In this document: positions 16,489-25,946 of the stretch, piece after piece
Numbering within the stretch: the stretch's first letter is position 1
How the letters are laid out: each line of letters begins with the position of its first letter
NCBI GenBank assembly: GCA_021734865.1
Contig: JAIPIC010000007.1
Coordinates: 1 to 47,164, forward strand
Direction of reading: 5' to 3'
Length of the DNA: 47,164 nt
DNA from: Candidatus Woesearchaeota archaeon
GTDB taxonomy: Archaea; Nanobdellota; Nanobdellia; Woesearchaeales; JAIPIC01
Program-made: the position numbers and the translations under genes
Notes under the pieces: model-generated
The model's input: only the letters and a program-made list of their open reading frames with translations
Database searches by the model: none
Told to the model about the DNA's origin: nothing

Positions 16489-17614
16489 AAAAAAATATCT
16501 TGAAAAGCTAGAAAATGATGTTCAAGAGAGGCTTTATGATCTCTTTATTATGCACATCCAGAATGTCCATGAGAAAGTGTCAAAGAGGGGGGAAAATGTC
16601 AATTCATTAATCCAATTACTAGAAAAAGCACTTAATCAGCTTGAAAAGAATATCAAAGACCAAAATAAAATTTTTATCTATAGATATATATTGATAATTT
16701 GTAATAAGATTCTCATCTATCAAACAAAGAGACAGGATATAAAAGATTTAAAGAAGAAGCTTATTGAAGATTTCACTCATTCAGAAGAAGATCAAGGAGA
16801 CATGATTCCTTTGAACTATCAGATGAATGAGATTAGATTAACATATGATGTCAGCTATTTGACTTATCTAATGAAAAAATTTGTTAAGGATAAATTATGG
16901 GATAAAGCTTTATATTCACTAATCGCAGTTAGGTTGATTGAACCTGACAATGAGGACATAGACCCTTGTTATGCTGAAATTCGCTCAAATATGGGCAAAA
17001 ACTCGCCAGAAAAGAGAGATTTTGATGAACCTAAGGAAATGACCCTTGCTTTGGACTCAAACGCTGTAATTACCCATATATTCCAAGATGTTGGAGAATA
17101 TAGGATAAGGGCTGAAAGGGGATTTGATCTTGAGAAACTTGGAAATGACAATAAATTCCTTATTACTTCCTCGGTTAAAGCGGAAGTTCTCAGACATATT
17201 GAATATAAGATGGTATGGATTAGGCATTTTTGTAAGGAAAATCCTAGATTCTCGGCTGATGAAATTGAAAATACTTTGAAAAAAAGACTTGAAAAATTAT
17301 GTTCAAAATATGGTTGTGATGATATCAAGATTGAAAAAGAATTAATTGATAATATCAAGAAAATGTATTTATCCCATTTGAATTTGCTCGAGGATATATT
17401 ACTTGCGAAAATACATGGAAAATATGTATCCCATAAACTTAGGAAATTAGCACAAAGAGAAAGCATGCTTCCTGAAGAAGGAGATATTCTTCTCCTTGCT
17501 GAATGTGCTACTATTGGCGGAGACATAGGGATACTTTCTCTAGACAAGGACTTTACAAATTTTACAGAGCCAATAATGGATAATTTCAAAATCAAAATTT
17601 ATGATAATGTTTAA
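16478..17614 (+). CDS. PIN-domain nuclease with helical N-terminus
   Basis: The 378-residue protein has a helical N-terminal half (about 1-180, perhaps TPR-like, e.g. LWDKALYSLIAVRLIEPDNEDID) and a C-terminal PIN domain. Acidic residues of the PIN site can be seen: LALDSNAVI (first Asp, about residue 190), SSVKAEVLRH (Glu) and EEGDILLLAECATIGG with ILSLDKDF (the last Asp residues). PIN proteins are metal-dependent RNases and can also cut DNA. It overlaps the GHKL gene by 11 bp and precedes hsdM by about 35 bp. There is no adjacent antitoxin, so it is probably a subunit of the helicase/GHKL system rather than a VapC toxin. Confidence 0.75.
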   Translation: MTNEKKYLEKLENDVQERLYDLFIMHIQNVHEKVSKRGENVNSLIQLLEKALNQLEKNIKDQNKIFIYRYILIICNKILIYQTKRQDIKDLKKKLIEDFTHSEEDQGDMIPLNYQMNEIRLTYDVSYLTYLMKKFVKDKLWDKALYSLIAVRLIEPDNEDIDPCYAEIRSNMGKNSPEKRDFDEPKEMTLALDSNAVITHIFQDVGEYRIRAERGFDLEKLGNDNKFLITSSVKAEVLRHIEYKMVWIRHFCKENPRFSADEIENTLKKRLEKLCSKYGCDDIKIEKELIDNIKKMYLSHLNLLEDILLAKIHGKYVSHKLRKLAQRESMLPEEGDILLLAECATIGGDIGILSLDKDFTNFTEPIMDNFKIKIYDNV

Positions 17615-17648
17615 AAAATGCAAATGATTGAGGTTTAAAAGGTGGAAT

Positions 17649-20063
17649 ATGGCAATCAAAAAAAGTGAATTATACAGTTCATTATGGAAAAGCTGTGATG
17701 AATTAAGAGGAGGGATGGACGCATCGCAGTATAAAGACTATGTACTTGTACTTCTCTTCGTCAAGTATGTTTCTGACAAATATGGCGGAAAGAAGGATGC
17801 CTTGATAGAAGTTCCTGAAGGTGGAAGCTTTAAAGACATGATTGCACTCAAAGGCAAGCCAGACATTGGCGACCAGATAAATGTAATCATAAGAAAACTA
17901 GGCGAAGCAAATAATCTAAAAGATGTTTTCAAGGAAGTTGATTTCAATAACGATGATAAGTTAGGCAAAGGAAAAGAGATGGTAGACAGGCTTTCAAAGC
18001 TTGTTGCAATCTTTGAAAACCCAAGCCTTGATTTCAGTAAGAATACTGCTGAAGGAGATGATATCCTCGGGGATGCTTACGAGTTCCTTATGCGAAAGTT
18101 TGCTACAGAATCAGGTAAAAGCAAAGGTCAATTCTATACACCTGCCGAAGTTTCTCGAGTTCTTGCCAAAGTTGTTGGAATTGCTAATGCAACAAGACAA
18201 GACCAGACTGTTTATGATCCAACCTGCGGTTCAGGTTCGCTTCTTATCAAAGCAGCTGATGAGACAAAGCATGGTATCTCAATCTATGGGCAGGAAAATG
18301 ATGTAGCAACAAGGTCTTTGGCTGTTATGAACATGTGGCTTCATAGGTATCCAATGGCTGAAATATGGAGAGATAACACAATCTCTACACCACACTGGAA
18401 AGAGAAAGATGGAACACTGAAAAGGTTTGATTTCCTTGTAGCTAATCCACCATTCTCAAACAAGAACTGGAGCAGTGGGATAGACCCGAATAATGATGAG
18501 TTCAATAGATTTGAAGGGTTTGGTATACCACCTGCAAAAAATGGTGACTATGCTTTCCTGCTTCATATGTTGAAATCATTGAAAAGCAGAACAGGAAAAG
18601 CAGCAGTGATCCTTCCTCATGGAGTTCTATTCAGAGGCAATGCTGAGGCATCAATCAGACAAAATCTCATAAAAAGAGGCTATATCAAAGGCATAATTGG
18701 ATTGCCACCTAATTTGTTCTATGGTACTGGAATCCCTGCATGTATAATTGTCATCGATAAAGAGAATGCTGAGGATAGGAAAGGCATCTTTATGATTGAT
18801 GCAAGCAAAGGATTCTATAAAGATGGCAACAAGAACAGGTTAAGGTCAAGAGACCTTCACAAGATAGTTGACGTGTTCACGAAAGAACTTGAGATTCCTA
18901 AATATTCTCGGATGGTTCCTATTACTGAGATTACGGATAAGAAAAATGATTATAACCTGAACATCCCACGGTATATTGACAGCCAGGAGGAAGAGGATTT
19001 GCAGGACATTGACGCACATCTTCAAGGAGATATACCCAATAAGGATGTTGATGATCTAGCAAGGTATTGGAAGGTTTACCCAAACCTCAAGAAGAAGCTA
19101 TTTTCTTCAAGCAAGAGAAATAATTATTCAGTCTTAAAAGTAAAGAGCCAGGAGATCAAATCAATGGTCTTCAGTGACCCTGAATTTATTGAGTACTCAA
19201 AAAAGCTGGAAAAAGTGTTCCAGGAATGGAGAGCAAAGAACATAAAGCTATTGAAGTCAATTGAGATTGGTGCAAAACCAAAGGAATTGATATTCAATAT
19301 ATCTGAAGATATCCTTGAGTTATTTTCAAAACTTGACCTGATTGACAAATATGATATCTATCAGCATCTGATGAATTATTGGGCTGAAATCATGCAGGAT
19401 GATGCTTATCTGATTGCTGTCAATGGCTGGAAAATCGAGATTAATGTCATCAAGAACAAGAAAGGTAAAGAGACTGGATGGGATTGTGATTTATTACCCA
19501 AAGAGATTGTCATCAAGAAATATTTCTCTTCAGATCAAGAAGCAATTGATAAATTGAATTCTGAATTGGAGAGCATAAATTCAGAGATGCAGTCGATAGA
19601 TGAAGAAAACTCTGGAGATGATGACTTATTCTCTGATGCAAGGACTGATGCTGGCAAGATTACCAAAAAAGAGATTGGCAACAGGATAAAGGAGATAAAA
19701 GGCAATCCTGAATATGCTGATGAAGCAGAAGCATTGAATGGATATCAAAAGCTTCTAGATAAAGAGAAGGCTTTGAAGGATAAGATCAAGGCATATGATT
19801 CTGAGCTTGACAAAAAACTTCTTTTCAAGTATAAAAGCCTTAAGGAAGATGAGATTAAAGAGCTGGTTGTAGAAAACAAATGGCTTGCATCCTTGCACGA
19901 GCTTGTTAAAGGCGAGATGGAGCGGATATCTCAAAGGCTTGCAGGAAGAATAAAGGAGCTTGCTGAAAGGTATGACATCCCTCTTCCTGAGATTGTCAAG
20001 AAAGTTGATGAATTATCAAAGAAAGTCGATGGGCATCTAGAGAAGATGGGGTTTAGATGGTAG
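17649..20063 (+). CDS. hsdM: Type I restriction-modification methylase subunit
   Basis: HsdM has an N-terminal helical domain (LYSSLWKSCDELRGGMDASQYKDYVL), the SAM motif YDPTCGSGSLLIKA (about 188-201) and catalytic NPPF in VANPPFSNKNW (about 264-267), so it methylates adenine at N6. At 804 residues it is longer than the usual ~500; the extra C-terminal part (from about 470) is helical with coiled coils (SDQEAIDKLNSELESINSEM) and ends in KVDELSKKVDGHLEKMGF. This long form is known among type I methylases. I chose ATG 17649 with AGGTGG 4 nt upstream, instead of a TTG 21 bp earlier. It starts the hsdM-sduA-hsdS-hsdR-hydrolase set. Confidence 0.92.
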   Translation: MAIKKSELYSSLWKSCDELRGGMDASQYKDYVLVLLFVKYVSDKYGGKKDALIEVPEGGSFKDMIALKGKPDIGDQINVIIRKLGEANNLKDVFKEVDFNNDDKLGKGKEMVDRLSKLVAIFENPSLDFSKNTAEGDDILGDAYEFLMRKFATESGKSKGQFYTPAEVSRVLAKVVGIANATRQDQTVYDPTCGSGSLLIKAADETKHGISIYGQENDVATRSLAVMNMWLHRYPMAEIWRDNTISTPHWKEKDGTLKRFDFLVANPPFSNKNWSSGIDPNNDEFNRFEGFGIPPAKNGDYAFLLHMLKSLKSRTGKAAVILPHGVLFRGNAEASIRQNLIKRGYIKGIIGLPPNLFYGTGIPACIIVIDKENAEDRKGIFMIDASKGFYKDGNKNRLRSRDLHKIVDVFTKELEIPKYSRMVPITEITDKKNDYNLNIPRYIDSQEEEDLQDIDAHLQGDIPNKDVDDLARYWKVYPNLKKKLFSSSKRNNYSVLKVKSQEIKSMVFSDPEFIEYSKKLEKVFQEWRAKNIKLLKSIEIGAKPKELIFNISEDILELFSKLDLIDKYDIYQHLMNYWAEIMQDDAYLIAVNGWKIEINVIKNKKGKETGWDCDLLPKEIVIKKYFSSDQEAIDKLNSELESINSEMQSIDEENSGDDDLFSDARTDAGKITKKEIGNRIKEIKGNPEYADEAEALNGYQKLLDKEKALKDKIKAYDSELDKKLLFKYKSLKEDEIKELVVENKWLASLHELVKGEMERISQRLAGRIKELAERYDIPLPEIVKKVDELSKKVDGHLEKMGFRW

Positions 20064-20968
20064 TCAAAGAAGAGAAAAAATCAATGTATAAAAAAATTCG
20101 ACAATTTGATATACGTAAAGGTATTTATCCTATTAGAGTTTCTTTGAGTGTATGGGATGATGGAAATAGTAAACCTTTTGTTGAACTGTATTCTGGTGCA
20201 CCATTAGACAATGGATATAAACACAGTCATTTCAGAATTACAAATAAGCAAGTTTGGGATAAGATTAAACTAATCATTGACAATGAACTTTCAGAAGATT
20301 TGAATGAGGGTCGTAAGCTTTCTGAGAAAGCTTTACAGAAGATTGATGATCATGAATTTGAAATTATGAAGAAAGATAATCAGAAACTTAAACAGAAATT
20401 AAAGGGGTTTAGGCGATATGTAAAAGAAGCAAGAAAACTTAGGCTTCCAGAATACAAAAAAAACCTTGTGGAATTCAAGAAGCAAATTGATAAAAAAGGA
20501 AAAGAAGAAGAACTTCAGACATTCCTTTTAAAAAACTCCTGGCTTTTAGGTTTAGAATACGAAAATGCACAACCACAAAAGATAGGAGTCCGTAAAAGAT
20601 ATGATTTCTATGTAGAGAAATATGATGGATACGCAGATATAGTTGAGATAAAAAAGTCTTCAGAAAACCTCTTCCTTAAGAATGGAAAAATGTCAAAACC
20701 ATTGGCTGATGCTTTGCAACAATTAATAGAATATATTGATGATGCAATCATTGAGGGTGATAGTAAAAGAATCAGCAATAAACTACAAATCAATTTCTTA
20801 AAACCAAAAGGGATTTTGATTATTGGAAAAACAAAAAATGAAGAAATCAAACAAAAGATTGCACAATTGGCATATTATTTCCATAATATTGAAATTTTAA
20901 CATATGATGATTTATATGAAAGAGGGAAGTGTATTGTTTCATCCTTAGAGAAAAATGACAAAAAGTGA
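20057..20968 (+). CDS. Shedu-type nuclease (DUF4263)
   Basis: The 303-residue protein has an N-terminal region of about 140 residues rich in charge, and a C-terminal DUF4263 domain: KEEELQTFLLKNSWLLG, then RKRYDFYVE (Asp) and ADIVEIKKSS (E-x-K at about 195-199), then ADALQQLIEYIDDAI. This is the PD-(D/E)XK nuclease fold of Shedu (SduA), a stand-alone antiphage protein. Here its ATG overlaps the end of hsdM (ATGGTAG) and its end overlaps hsdS by 14 bp, so it is translated with the type I subunits. It may add a second nuclease that senses methylation or DNA ends, or be an independent system that has entered the operon. Confidence 0.82.
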   Translation: MVVKEEKKSMYKKIRQFDIRKGIYPIRVSLSVWDDGNSKPFVELYSGAPLDNGYKHSHFRITNKQVWDKIKLIIDNELSEDLNEGRKLSEKALQKIDDHEFEIMKKDNQKLKQKLKGFRRYVKEARKLRLPEYKKNLVEFKKQIDKKGKEEELQTFLLKNSWLLGLEYENAQPQKIGVRKRYDFYVEKYDGYADIVEIKKSSENLFLKNGKMSKPLADALQQLIEYIDDAIIEGDSKRISNKLQINFLKPKGILIIGKTKNEEIKQKIAQLAYYFHNIEILTYDDLYERGKCIVSSLEKNDKK

Positions 20969-22088
20969 ATGTATACAAACTGAGATAGGAGTGATTCCCA
21001 AGGATTGGGATCTTGATAGTATAAAGAATCATGCTTCAATTACTACTGGAGCAAAGAACACTCAGGATAAAATCGATGATGGTAAATATCCTTTCTTTGT
21101 TAGGTCGCAGAAAGTTGAAAAAATCAATAGTTATTCATTTGATGGAGAAGCTGTTCTTACTGCTGGAGATGGAGTTGGAACAGGTAAGATTTTTCATTAC
21201 ATAAAAGGAAAATTTGATTTTCATCAGAGGGTCTATAAGATAAGTCATTTTGATGAGAAACTGGATGGATACTTCTTTTATCTATATTTTAGCAATAACT
21301 TCTATAATAGAATTATGTCGATGACTGCAAAATCTTCAGTTGATTCTGTACGAATGGAGATGATTGCGGACATGAAGATACCTCTTCCAGATATAACTGA
21401 GCAAATTGCGATAGGCACATCCACGAAAGACATTCAAGAATTAATCGAATCCCTAAACAAGCTCATCGACAAGAAGAAGAAACTAAAGCAGGGAGCAATG
21501 CAACAGCTCTTGACTGGAAAAAAGAGGTTGCCAGGGTTTGAGAATGAATGGACTACAAAATATTTCGATGAAGTATTCTCAATTTCAGCAGGGGGTGATT
21601 TGGATAAAGACGATTTTTCAAAAGAACAAAATGAAATCTGCCAATATCCAATATATTCAAATTCATTATCCAATAAAGGATTATATGGATATTCTTCAAG
21701 TTACCAATATGCATCCAACCACATTACGATAACTGCTCGAGGAACTATTGGTTGGGCAAATTCAAGATATCATAAGTTTTCTGCGATAGGAAGAATTTTA
21801 ATCCTAAAGCCAATTATAAATGTTGATTGTTTTTTTCTAGCTGAGTATATTAATAATAACCTTGTATTTTCAATAGAAAGTACTGGTGTTCCTCAACTGA
21901 CAGCACCTCAAATATCTAAATATAAATTAATATTCCCTTCAGATCCTAAAGAACAATCAGCTATCGCAGAAGTCCTTACTGACATGGACTTAGAGATTGA
22001 GGAACTTGAGAAAAAGAGGGATAAATACCTAAAAATTAAAATAGGCATGATGCAACAGTTATTAACTGGGAGAATCAGGTTAAAATGA
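20955..22088 (+). CDS. hsdS: Type I specificity subunit
   Basis: The 377-residue HsdS has two target-recognition domains, each followed by a conserved helical spacer. The first TRD (about 1-150; IGVIPKDWDLDSI) ends in KKKKLKQGAMQQLLTGKKRLPGF; the second (about 195-340; ENEWTTKYFDEVFSIS) ends in LKIKIGMMQQLLTGRIRLK. The repeated QGAMQQLLTGK and GMMQQLLTGR spacers are the family hallmark, and together they set a bipartite DNA target. The start overlaps the Shedu gene and the stop shares ATGA with hsdR. The two TRDs are not alike, which suggests an asymmetric target. No second hsdS fragment or inversion site is visible. Confidence 0.92.
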   Translation: MTKSECIQTEIGVIPKDWDLDSIKNHASITTGAKNTQDKIDDGKYPFFVRSQKVEKINSYSFDGEAVLTAGDGVGTGKIFHYIKGKFDFHQRVYKISHFDEKLDGYFFYLYFSNNFYNRIMSMTAKSSVDSVRMEMIADMKIPLPDITEQIAIGTSTKDIQELIESLNKLIDKKKKLKQGAMQQLLTGKKRLPGFENEWTTKYFDEVFSISAGGDLDKDDFSKEQNEICQYPIYSNSLSNKGLYGYSSSYQYASNHITITARGTIGWANSRYHKFSAIGRILILKPIINVDCFFLAEYINNNLVFSIESTGVPQLTAPQISKYKLIFPSDPKEQSAIAEVLTDMDLEIEELEKKRDKYLKIKIGMMQQLLTGRIRLK

Positions 22089-25000
22089 ATATCGGACAAA
22101 TCGAAAGAAAAACACAAAACAGGATTGTCAAGCTATTCACTGACATGAAATACAAATATCTCGGCAATTGGGAAGAGCGAGAGAACTCAAATATTGAAGT
22201 TGAGCTATTGGAGAAATACCTTAAAAAAGCTGAGTACTCAGATACATTAATCAAAAAAGCCATCAATGAGCTTAAGAAAGCAATAATTTTCCAGAACAAG
22301 TCACTTTACGACGCTAATAAAGAAGTATATTCGTTATTGCGATACGGAGCAAAGGTTAAGGATAACATTGGAGATAAAAAGCAGACAGTTTATTTGATCA
22401 ATTGGAAACATCCATTGAAGAATGATTTCTATATTGCTGAAGAAGTGACTGTCAAAGGTCAGCATAATAAGAGACCCGATGTTGTACTCTATGTCAATGG
22501 GATTGCAGTTGGTGTCTTAGAGCTTAAGAGAAGCATTGTTTCTATCTCTGAAGGGATAAGGCAGAACCTTGACAATCAAAAAGAGATATTCATAAGAGGT
22601 TTTTTCTCGACAATACAGCTTGTGATGGCAGGCAATGATTCTGAAGGTCTTAAATATGCTACAATAGAAACTCCTGAAAAATATTATTTGACTTGGCAGG
22701 AAGAGTCTGATATCAAGAAAAAGCTTGACAGACATCTCACTCAGGTATGCAGTAGGGAAAGGCTAATCGAGATAATCCATGATTTCATTGTGTTTGATTC
22801 AGGAATAAAAAAGATTTGCAGGCATAACCAATACTTTGGTGTGAAAGCAGCACAAAGGCATGTCAAGAAGAAAGAAGGCGGTATTATCTGGCATACGCAA
22901 GGTAGCGGAAAAAGCATGATAATGGTCTGGCTTGCCAAATGGATTAAGGAGAATATTGACGAATCCAGAGTCCTGATCATTACAGACAGGGAAGAGTTGG
23001 ATGGACAGATTGAGAAAGTATTCTTTGGTGTAGAAGAAGAAATCTACAGGACAAAGAGCGGTAAAGACTTGATAAAACAATTAAACAATGCTGCTCCTTG
23101 GCTAATATGCTCATTGATACATAAATTCAAGAACAATACTGAGACAGATTATGAAAAATATATGGAAGAGCTTAAGAGCAGTCTTCCTGATAATTTTAAG
23201 GCTAAAGGCAATATCTTTGTCTTTGTTGATGAATGCCACAGAACACAGTCTGGTAAACTCCATGATGCAATGGAAGAGATTTTACCGAATGCAATCTCCA
23301 TAGGTTATACTGGGACTCCTTTGCTGAAGAAAGACAAGAAAAGAAGCATTGAAATCTTTGGCAGGTATATCCACACCTACAAATACGACGAAGCTGTAGC
23401 TGATAAAGTTGTTCTTGACTTGCAGTATGAAGCAAGAGAGATTGACCAGAAACTCAGTTCTCAGGATAAGGTTGACCAATGGTTTGAGGCTAAAACAAGA
23501 GGCTTGACTGATTTTGCTAAAGCTGAGCTTAAAAAAAAATGGGGAACAATGCAAAAAGTCCTTAGTTCTCAATCCAGACTTAAAGTTATTGTCGCTGATA
23601 TCATGCTTGATATGGAGACAAAAGACAGGCTTCAAAGCGGTAGAGGAAACGCCTTGCTAATAGCAGGGAGCATATATGAAGCCTGTAAATACTATGAATT
23701 ATTCCAAAAACATGGATTAAAGAGATGTGCAATAGTCACTTCATATTCAGGAGATGTTAATTCTATTAAGGGCGAGACTTCTGACCCTGAAGAAGAAACT
23801 GAAAACCTTCAGAAATATGAGATTTACCAGCAGATGCTTAAGCATTATGAAGAGCTATATCCTGACATAAAGACAAAAGGTTTTGAAGAAGTCATAAAAG
23901 AGAAATTTATAAAAGAGCCAGGGCAGATGAAGCTTTTGATTGTTGTTAATAAGCTTCTTACAGGATTTGATGCCCCTCCTGCAACATACCTTTACATTGA
24001 CCAAAGTATGCAGGATCATGGCTTGTTCCAAGCAATATGCAGGGTCAATCGGCTTGATGGTGAGGATAAGGAATATGGTTTTGTTATAGACTATAAAGAC
24101 TTATTCAAGAGCCTCAATAAGGCTGTTACAGATTATACTTCTGAAGCATTTGACGGTTTTGATAAGGATGATGTCCTTGGATTGCTTAAGGACAGGATGA
24201 ATACAGGAAAAGAAAACTTAGATAATGCTCTTGAAAGTGTCAAGGCATTATGCGAACCTGTAAAACCTCCAAAAGGGTCAGTTGAATTCATAGAATATTT
24301 TTGTGGTAATACTGATAAGCCAGATGACTTGAAGAATAACGAACAGAGAAGAATTGTGTTATACAAACTGACTTCTAAATTGCTAAGAGCTTATGCAAAT
24401 CTTGCGAATGAGATGTCTGAAGCAGGATACACCAAAAAAGAAGCTGAGGACATTAAGAAGGAAGTACAATACTATGAGAATATAAGAACAGAGATTAAGC
24501 TTGCAAGCGGAGATTATATTGATCTCAAGGCTTATGAGCCAGCGATGAGACATTTAATTGATTCATATATCTCTGCTGAAGACAGCAAGACGATTTCAGC
24601 TTTTGAAAATCTTACGTTAATTGATTTGATAGTCTCAAATGGCGAAGATGCTTTTAATAGTCTTCCAGCAAATATCCGAAAGAACAAAGATGCGGTTGCA
24701 GAAGTGATAGAAAATAATGTCCGTAGATTGATTATTGAAGAGCGACCAACAAACCCTAAATATTTTGAGAAGATGTCTGTTCTTCTGGATGATCTTATCA
24801 GGGAAAGAAAACAGAAAGCAATTGATTATGCAAGATATCTAAAGAAAATAGTAGAGCTAGTCAAACAGGTAAAAAGTATCTCCAGTCCTGTTGAGTATCC
24901 GAAAACAATCAAGTCAAAAGCTCAAAAAGCATTCTATGATAATTTTGGGAACAATGAAAATCTTGCAGTAAAAATACATCAAAACATAATAAACAGTAAA

Positions 25001-25141
25001 CCTGATGGATGGAGAGGAACATATCTCAAAAAGAAACAAGTAAGACTAGTGATAAAAGAAGCAATGGCAGAATATGGAATAAATGAATCTGAAAATGTTG
25101 AAAGGGCATTAGACCTTGCTGTTGAACAAGATGAATACTAA
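22085..25141 (+). CDS. hsdR: Type I restriction subunit
   Basis: The 1018-residue HsdR combines an N-terminal nuclease (RPDVVLYVNGI with Asp, then VLELKRS at about 140-147, E-x-K) and a superfamily 2 translocase: HTQGSGKSMIM (Walker A, about 269-279), RVLIITDREELDGQI, FVDECHRTQSG (motif II), IGYTGTPL (motif III) and ICRVNRLDGEDKEYGF (motif VI). The C-terminal helical domain binds the methylase. Length and motif set are normal, so restriction is probably active. It joins hsdS with a 4-bp ATGA overlap and ends inside the start of the metallohydrolase gene. Confidence 0.94.
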   Translation: MNIGQIERKTQNRIVKLFTDMKYKYLGNWEERENSNIEVELLEKYLKKAEYSDTLIKKAINELKKAIIFQNKSLYDANKEVYSLLRYGAKVKDNIGDKKQTVYLINWKHPLKNDFYIAEEVTVKGQHNKRPDVVLYVNGIAVGVLELKRSIVSISEGIRQNLDNQKEIFIRGFFSTIQLVMAGNDSEGLKYATIETPEKYYLTWQEESDIKKKLDRHLTQVCSRERLIEIIHDFIVFDSGIKKICRHNQYFGVKAAQRHVKKKEGGIIWHTQGSGKSMIMVWLAKWIKENIDESRVLIITDREELDGQIEKVFFGVEEEIYRTKSGKDLIKQLNNAAPWLICSLIHKFKNNTETDYEKYMEELKSSLPDNFKAKGNIFVFVDECHRTQSGKLHDAMEEILPNAISIGYTGTPLLKKDKKRSIEIFGRYIHTYKYDEAVADKVVLDLQYEAREIDQKLSSQDKVDQWFEAKTRGLTDFAKAELKKKWGTMQKVLSSQSRLKVIVADIMLDMETKDRLQSGRGNALLIAGSIYEACKYYELFQKHGLKRCAIVTSYSGDVNSIKGETSDPEEETENLQKYEIYQQMLKHYEELYPDIKTKGFEEVIKEKFIKEPGQMKLLIVVNKLLTGFDAPPATYLYIDQSMQDHGLFQAICRVNRLDGEDKEYGFVIDYKDLFKSLNKAVTDYTSEAFDGFDKDDVLGLLKDRMNTGKENLDNALESVKALCEPVKPPKGSVEFIEYFCGNTDKPDDLKNNEQRRIVLYKLTSKLLRAYANLANEMSEAGYTKKEAEDIKKEVQYYENIRTEIKLASGDYIDLKAYEPAMRHLIDSYISAEDSKTISAFENLTLIDLIVSNGEDAFNSLPANIRKNKDAVAEVIENNVRRLIIEERPTNPKYFEKMSVLLDDLIRERKQKAIDYARYLKKIVELVKQVKSISSPVEYPKTIKSKAQKAFYDNFGNNENLAVKIHQNIINSKPDGWRGTYLKKKQVRLVIKEAMAEYGINESENVERALDLAVEQDEY

Positions 25142-25856
25142 AAAAAAAGAGATAGATGTTTACAGTCTCAAAGTTGACACTGTAAAGAAAGATATAAAGA
25201 ACATTCACTTAGGTGTCTATCCTCCTGACGGAAGAGTAAGAGTAGCAGCACCAAATAAAACAACTGATGATTCGATAAGGTTATTGGTAAGTTCAAAGAT
25301 TCCATGGATAAAGAAACAAAGAAAAAAGTTTGAAAAACAGGAAAGACAGTCCAAGAGAGAATATGTTTCAGGAGAAAGCCATTATTTTCTAGGTAATCGA
25401 TACTTACTTAATGTAATTGAGACTGATTCTAAGCCAAGGATTGAATTAAAAAGAAAGACGAGGATTGATCTGTATATTCAACCTCATCTGAAAATTGAAC
25501 AAAGAGCCAAAGTATTTGATGAATTCTATCGAGAGGAATTAAAAAAGAACATCCCTCAGGTATTAAAAAAGATTCAAAAGAAAATCATGGTAGAAGTATC
25601 CGATATAAGAATAAAAAAGATGAAGACAAAGTGGGGGACATGCAACCCAAAGGCTAAGAGAATATGGCTAAACCTTGAACTTGCTAAAAAGCCAATACAC
25701 TGCCTTGAATATGTCCTGATTCACGAAATAGTTCATCTTACCGAGAAAAACCACACAGACAAGTTCTTTTATCTTATGAAATCTATTCTTCCTCAATGGG
25801 AATTGTATAAAGCCGAATTAAATTCAGGCATCTTAGGATATTCTTCTTGGAATTAA
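25131..25856 (+). CDS. YgjP/SprT-like metal-dependent hydrolase (DUF45)
   Basis: The 241-residue protein carries the zinc motif LIHEIVHLTEKNHTDKF (HExxH at about 199-203, third ligand His in the NHTDKF segment) after KMKTKWGTCNPKAKRIWLN, the signature of the YgjP/DUF45 family. These proteins accompany hsdR genes in many type I loci; the substrate is not known, but a proteolytic role in controlling the restriction enzyme has been proposed. ATG 25131 overlaps the hsdR stop (ATGAATACTAA); a TTG 15 bp earlier is less likely. It ends the ten-gene run; the second leader repeat follows within 20 bp. Confidence 0.85.
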   Translation: MNTKKKEIDVYSLKVDTVKKDIKNIHLGVYPPDGRVRVAAPNKTTDDSIRLLVSSKIPWIKKQRKKFEKQERQSKREYVSGESHYFLGNRYLLNVIETDSKPRIELKRKTRIDLYIQPHLKIEQRAKVFDEFYREELKKNIPQVLKKIQKKIMVEVSDIRIKKMKTKWGTCNPKAKRIWLNLELAKKPIHCLEYVLIHEIVHLTEKNHTDKFFYLMKSILPQWELYKAELNSGILGYSSWN

Positions 25857-25872
25857 GATATTATTAATATTA

Positions 25873-25946
25873 TCTAACTTCTGCTTGCATTCTTCCGAGA
25901 TGCTTTCTTTACATATCCCAGCCTTAAGTCTTGCAGGGTGAAAAAC
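25873..25946 (+). promoter_or_regulatory. Leader repeat, copy 2
   Basis: This copy has TCTAACTTCTGCTTGC, TTCTTCCGAGATGC and TTTCTTTACATAT in register with copy 1, then CAGCCTTAAGTCTTGCAGGGTG leading to the start of the zinc-ribbon gene. GCAGGGTGA also serves as ribosome binding site for ATG 25947. It marks the right edge of the defence block as copy 1 marks its left. Confidence 0.6.

Noticed and set aside
16969-17595. A 208-residue open frame opposite the PIN gene
   Set aside because: It is the antisense shadow of a clear coding gene, with a serine- and isoleucine-rich composition typical of such frames and no ribosome site.
7668-17614. Assignment of the SNF2 module to DISARM
   Set aside because: No drmA-like helicase, DUF1998 protein or phospholipase D protein is present; only the SNF2 helicase is common to both.
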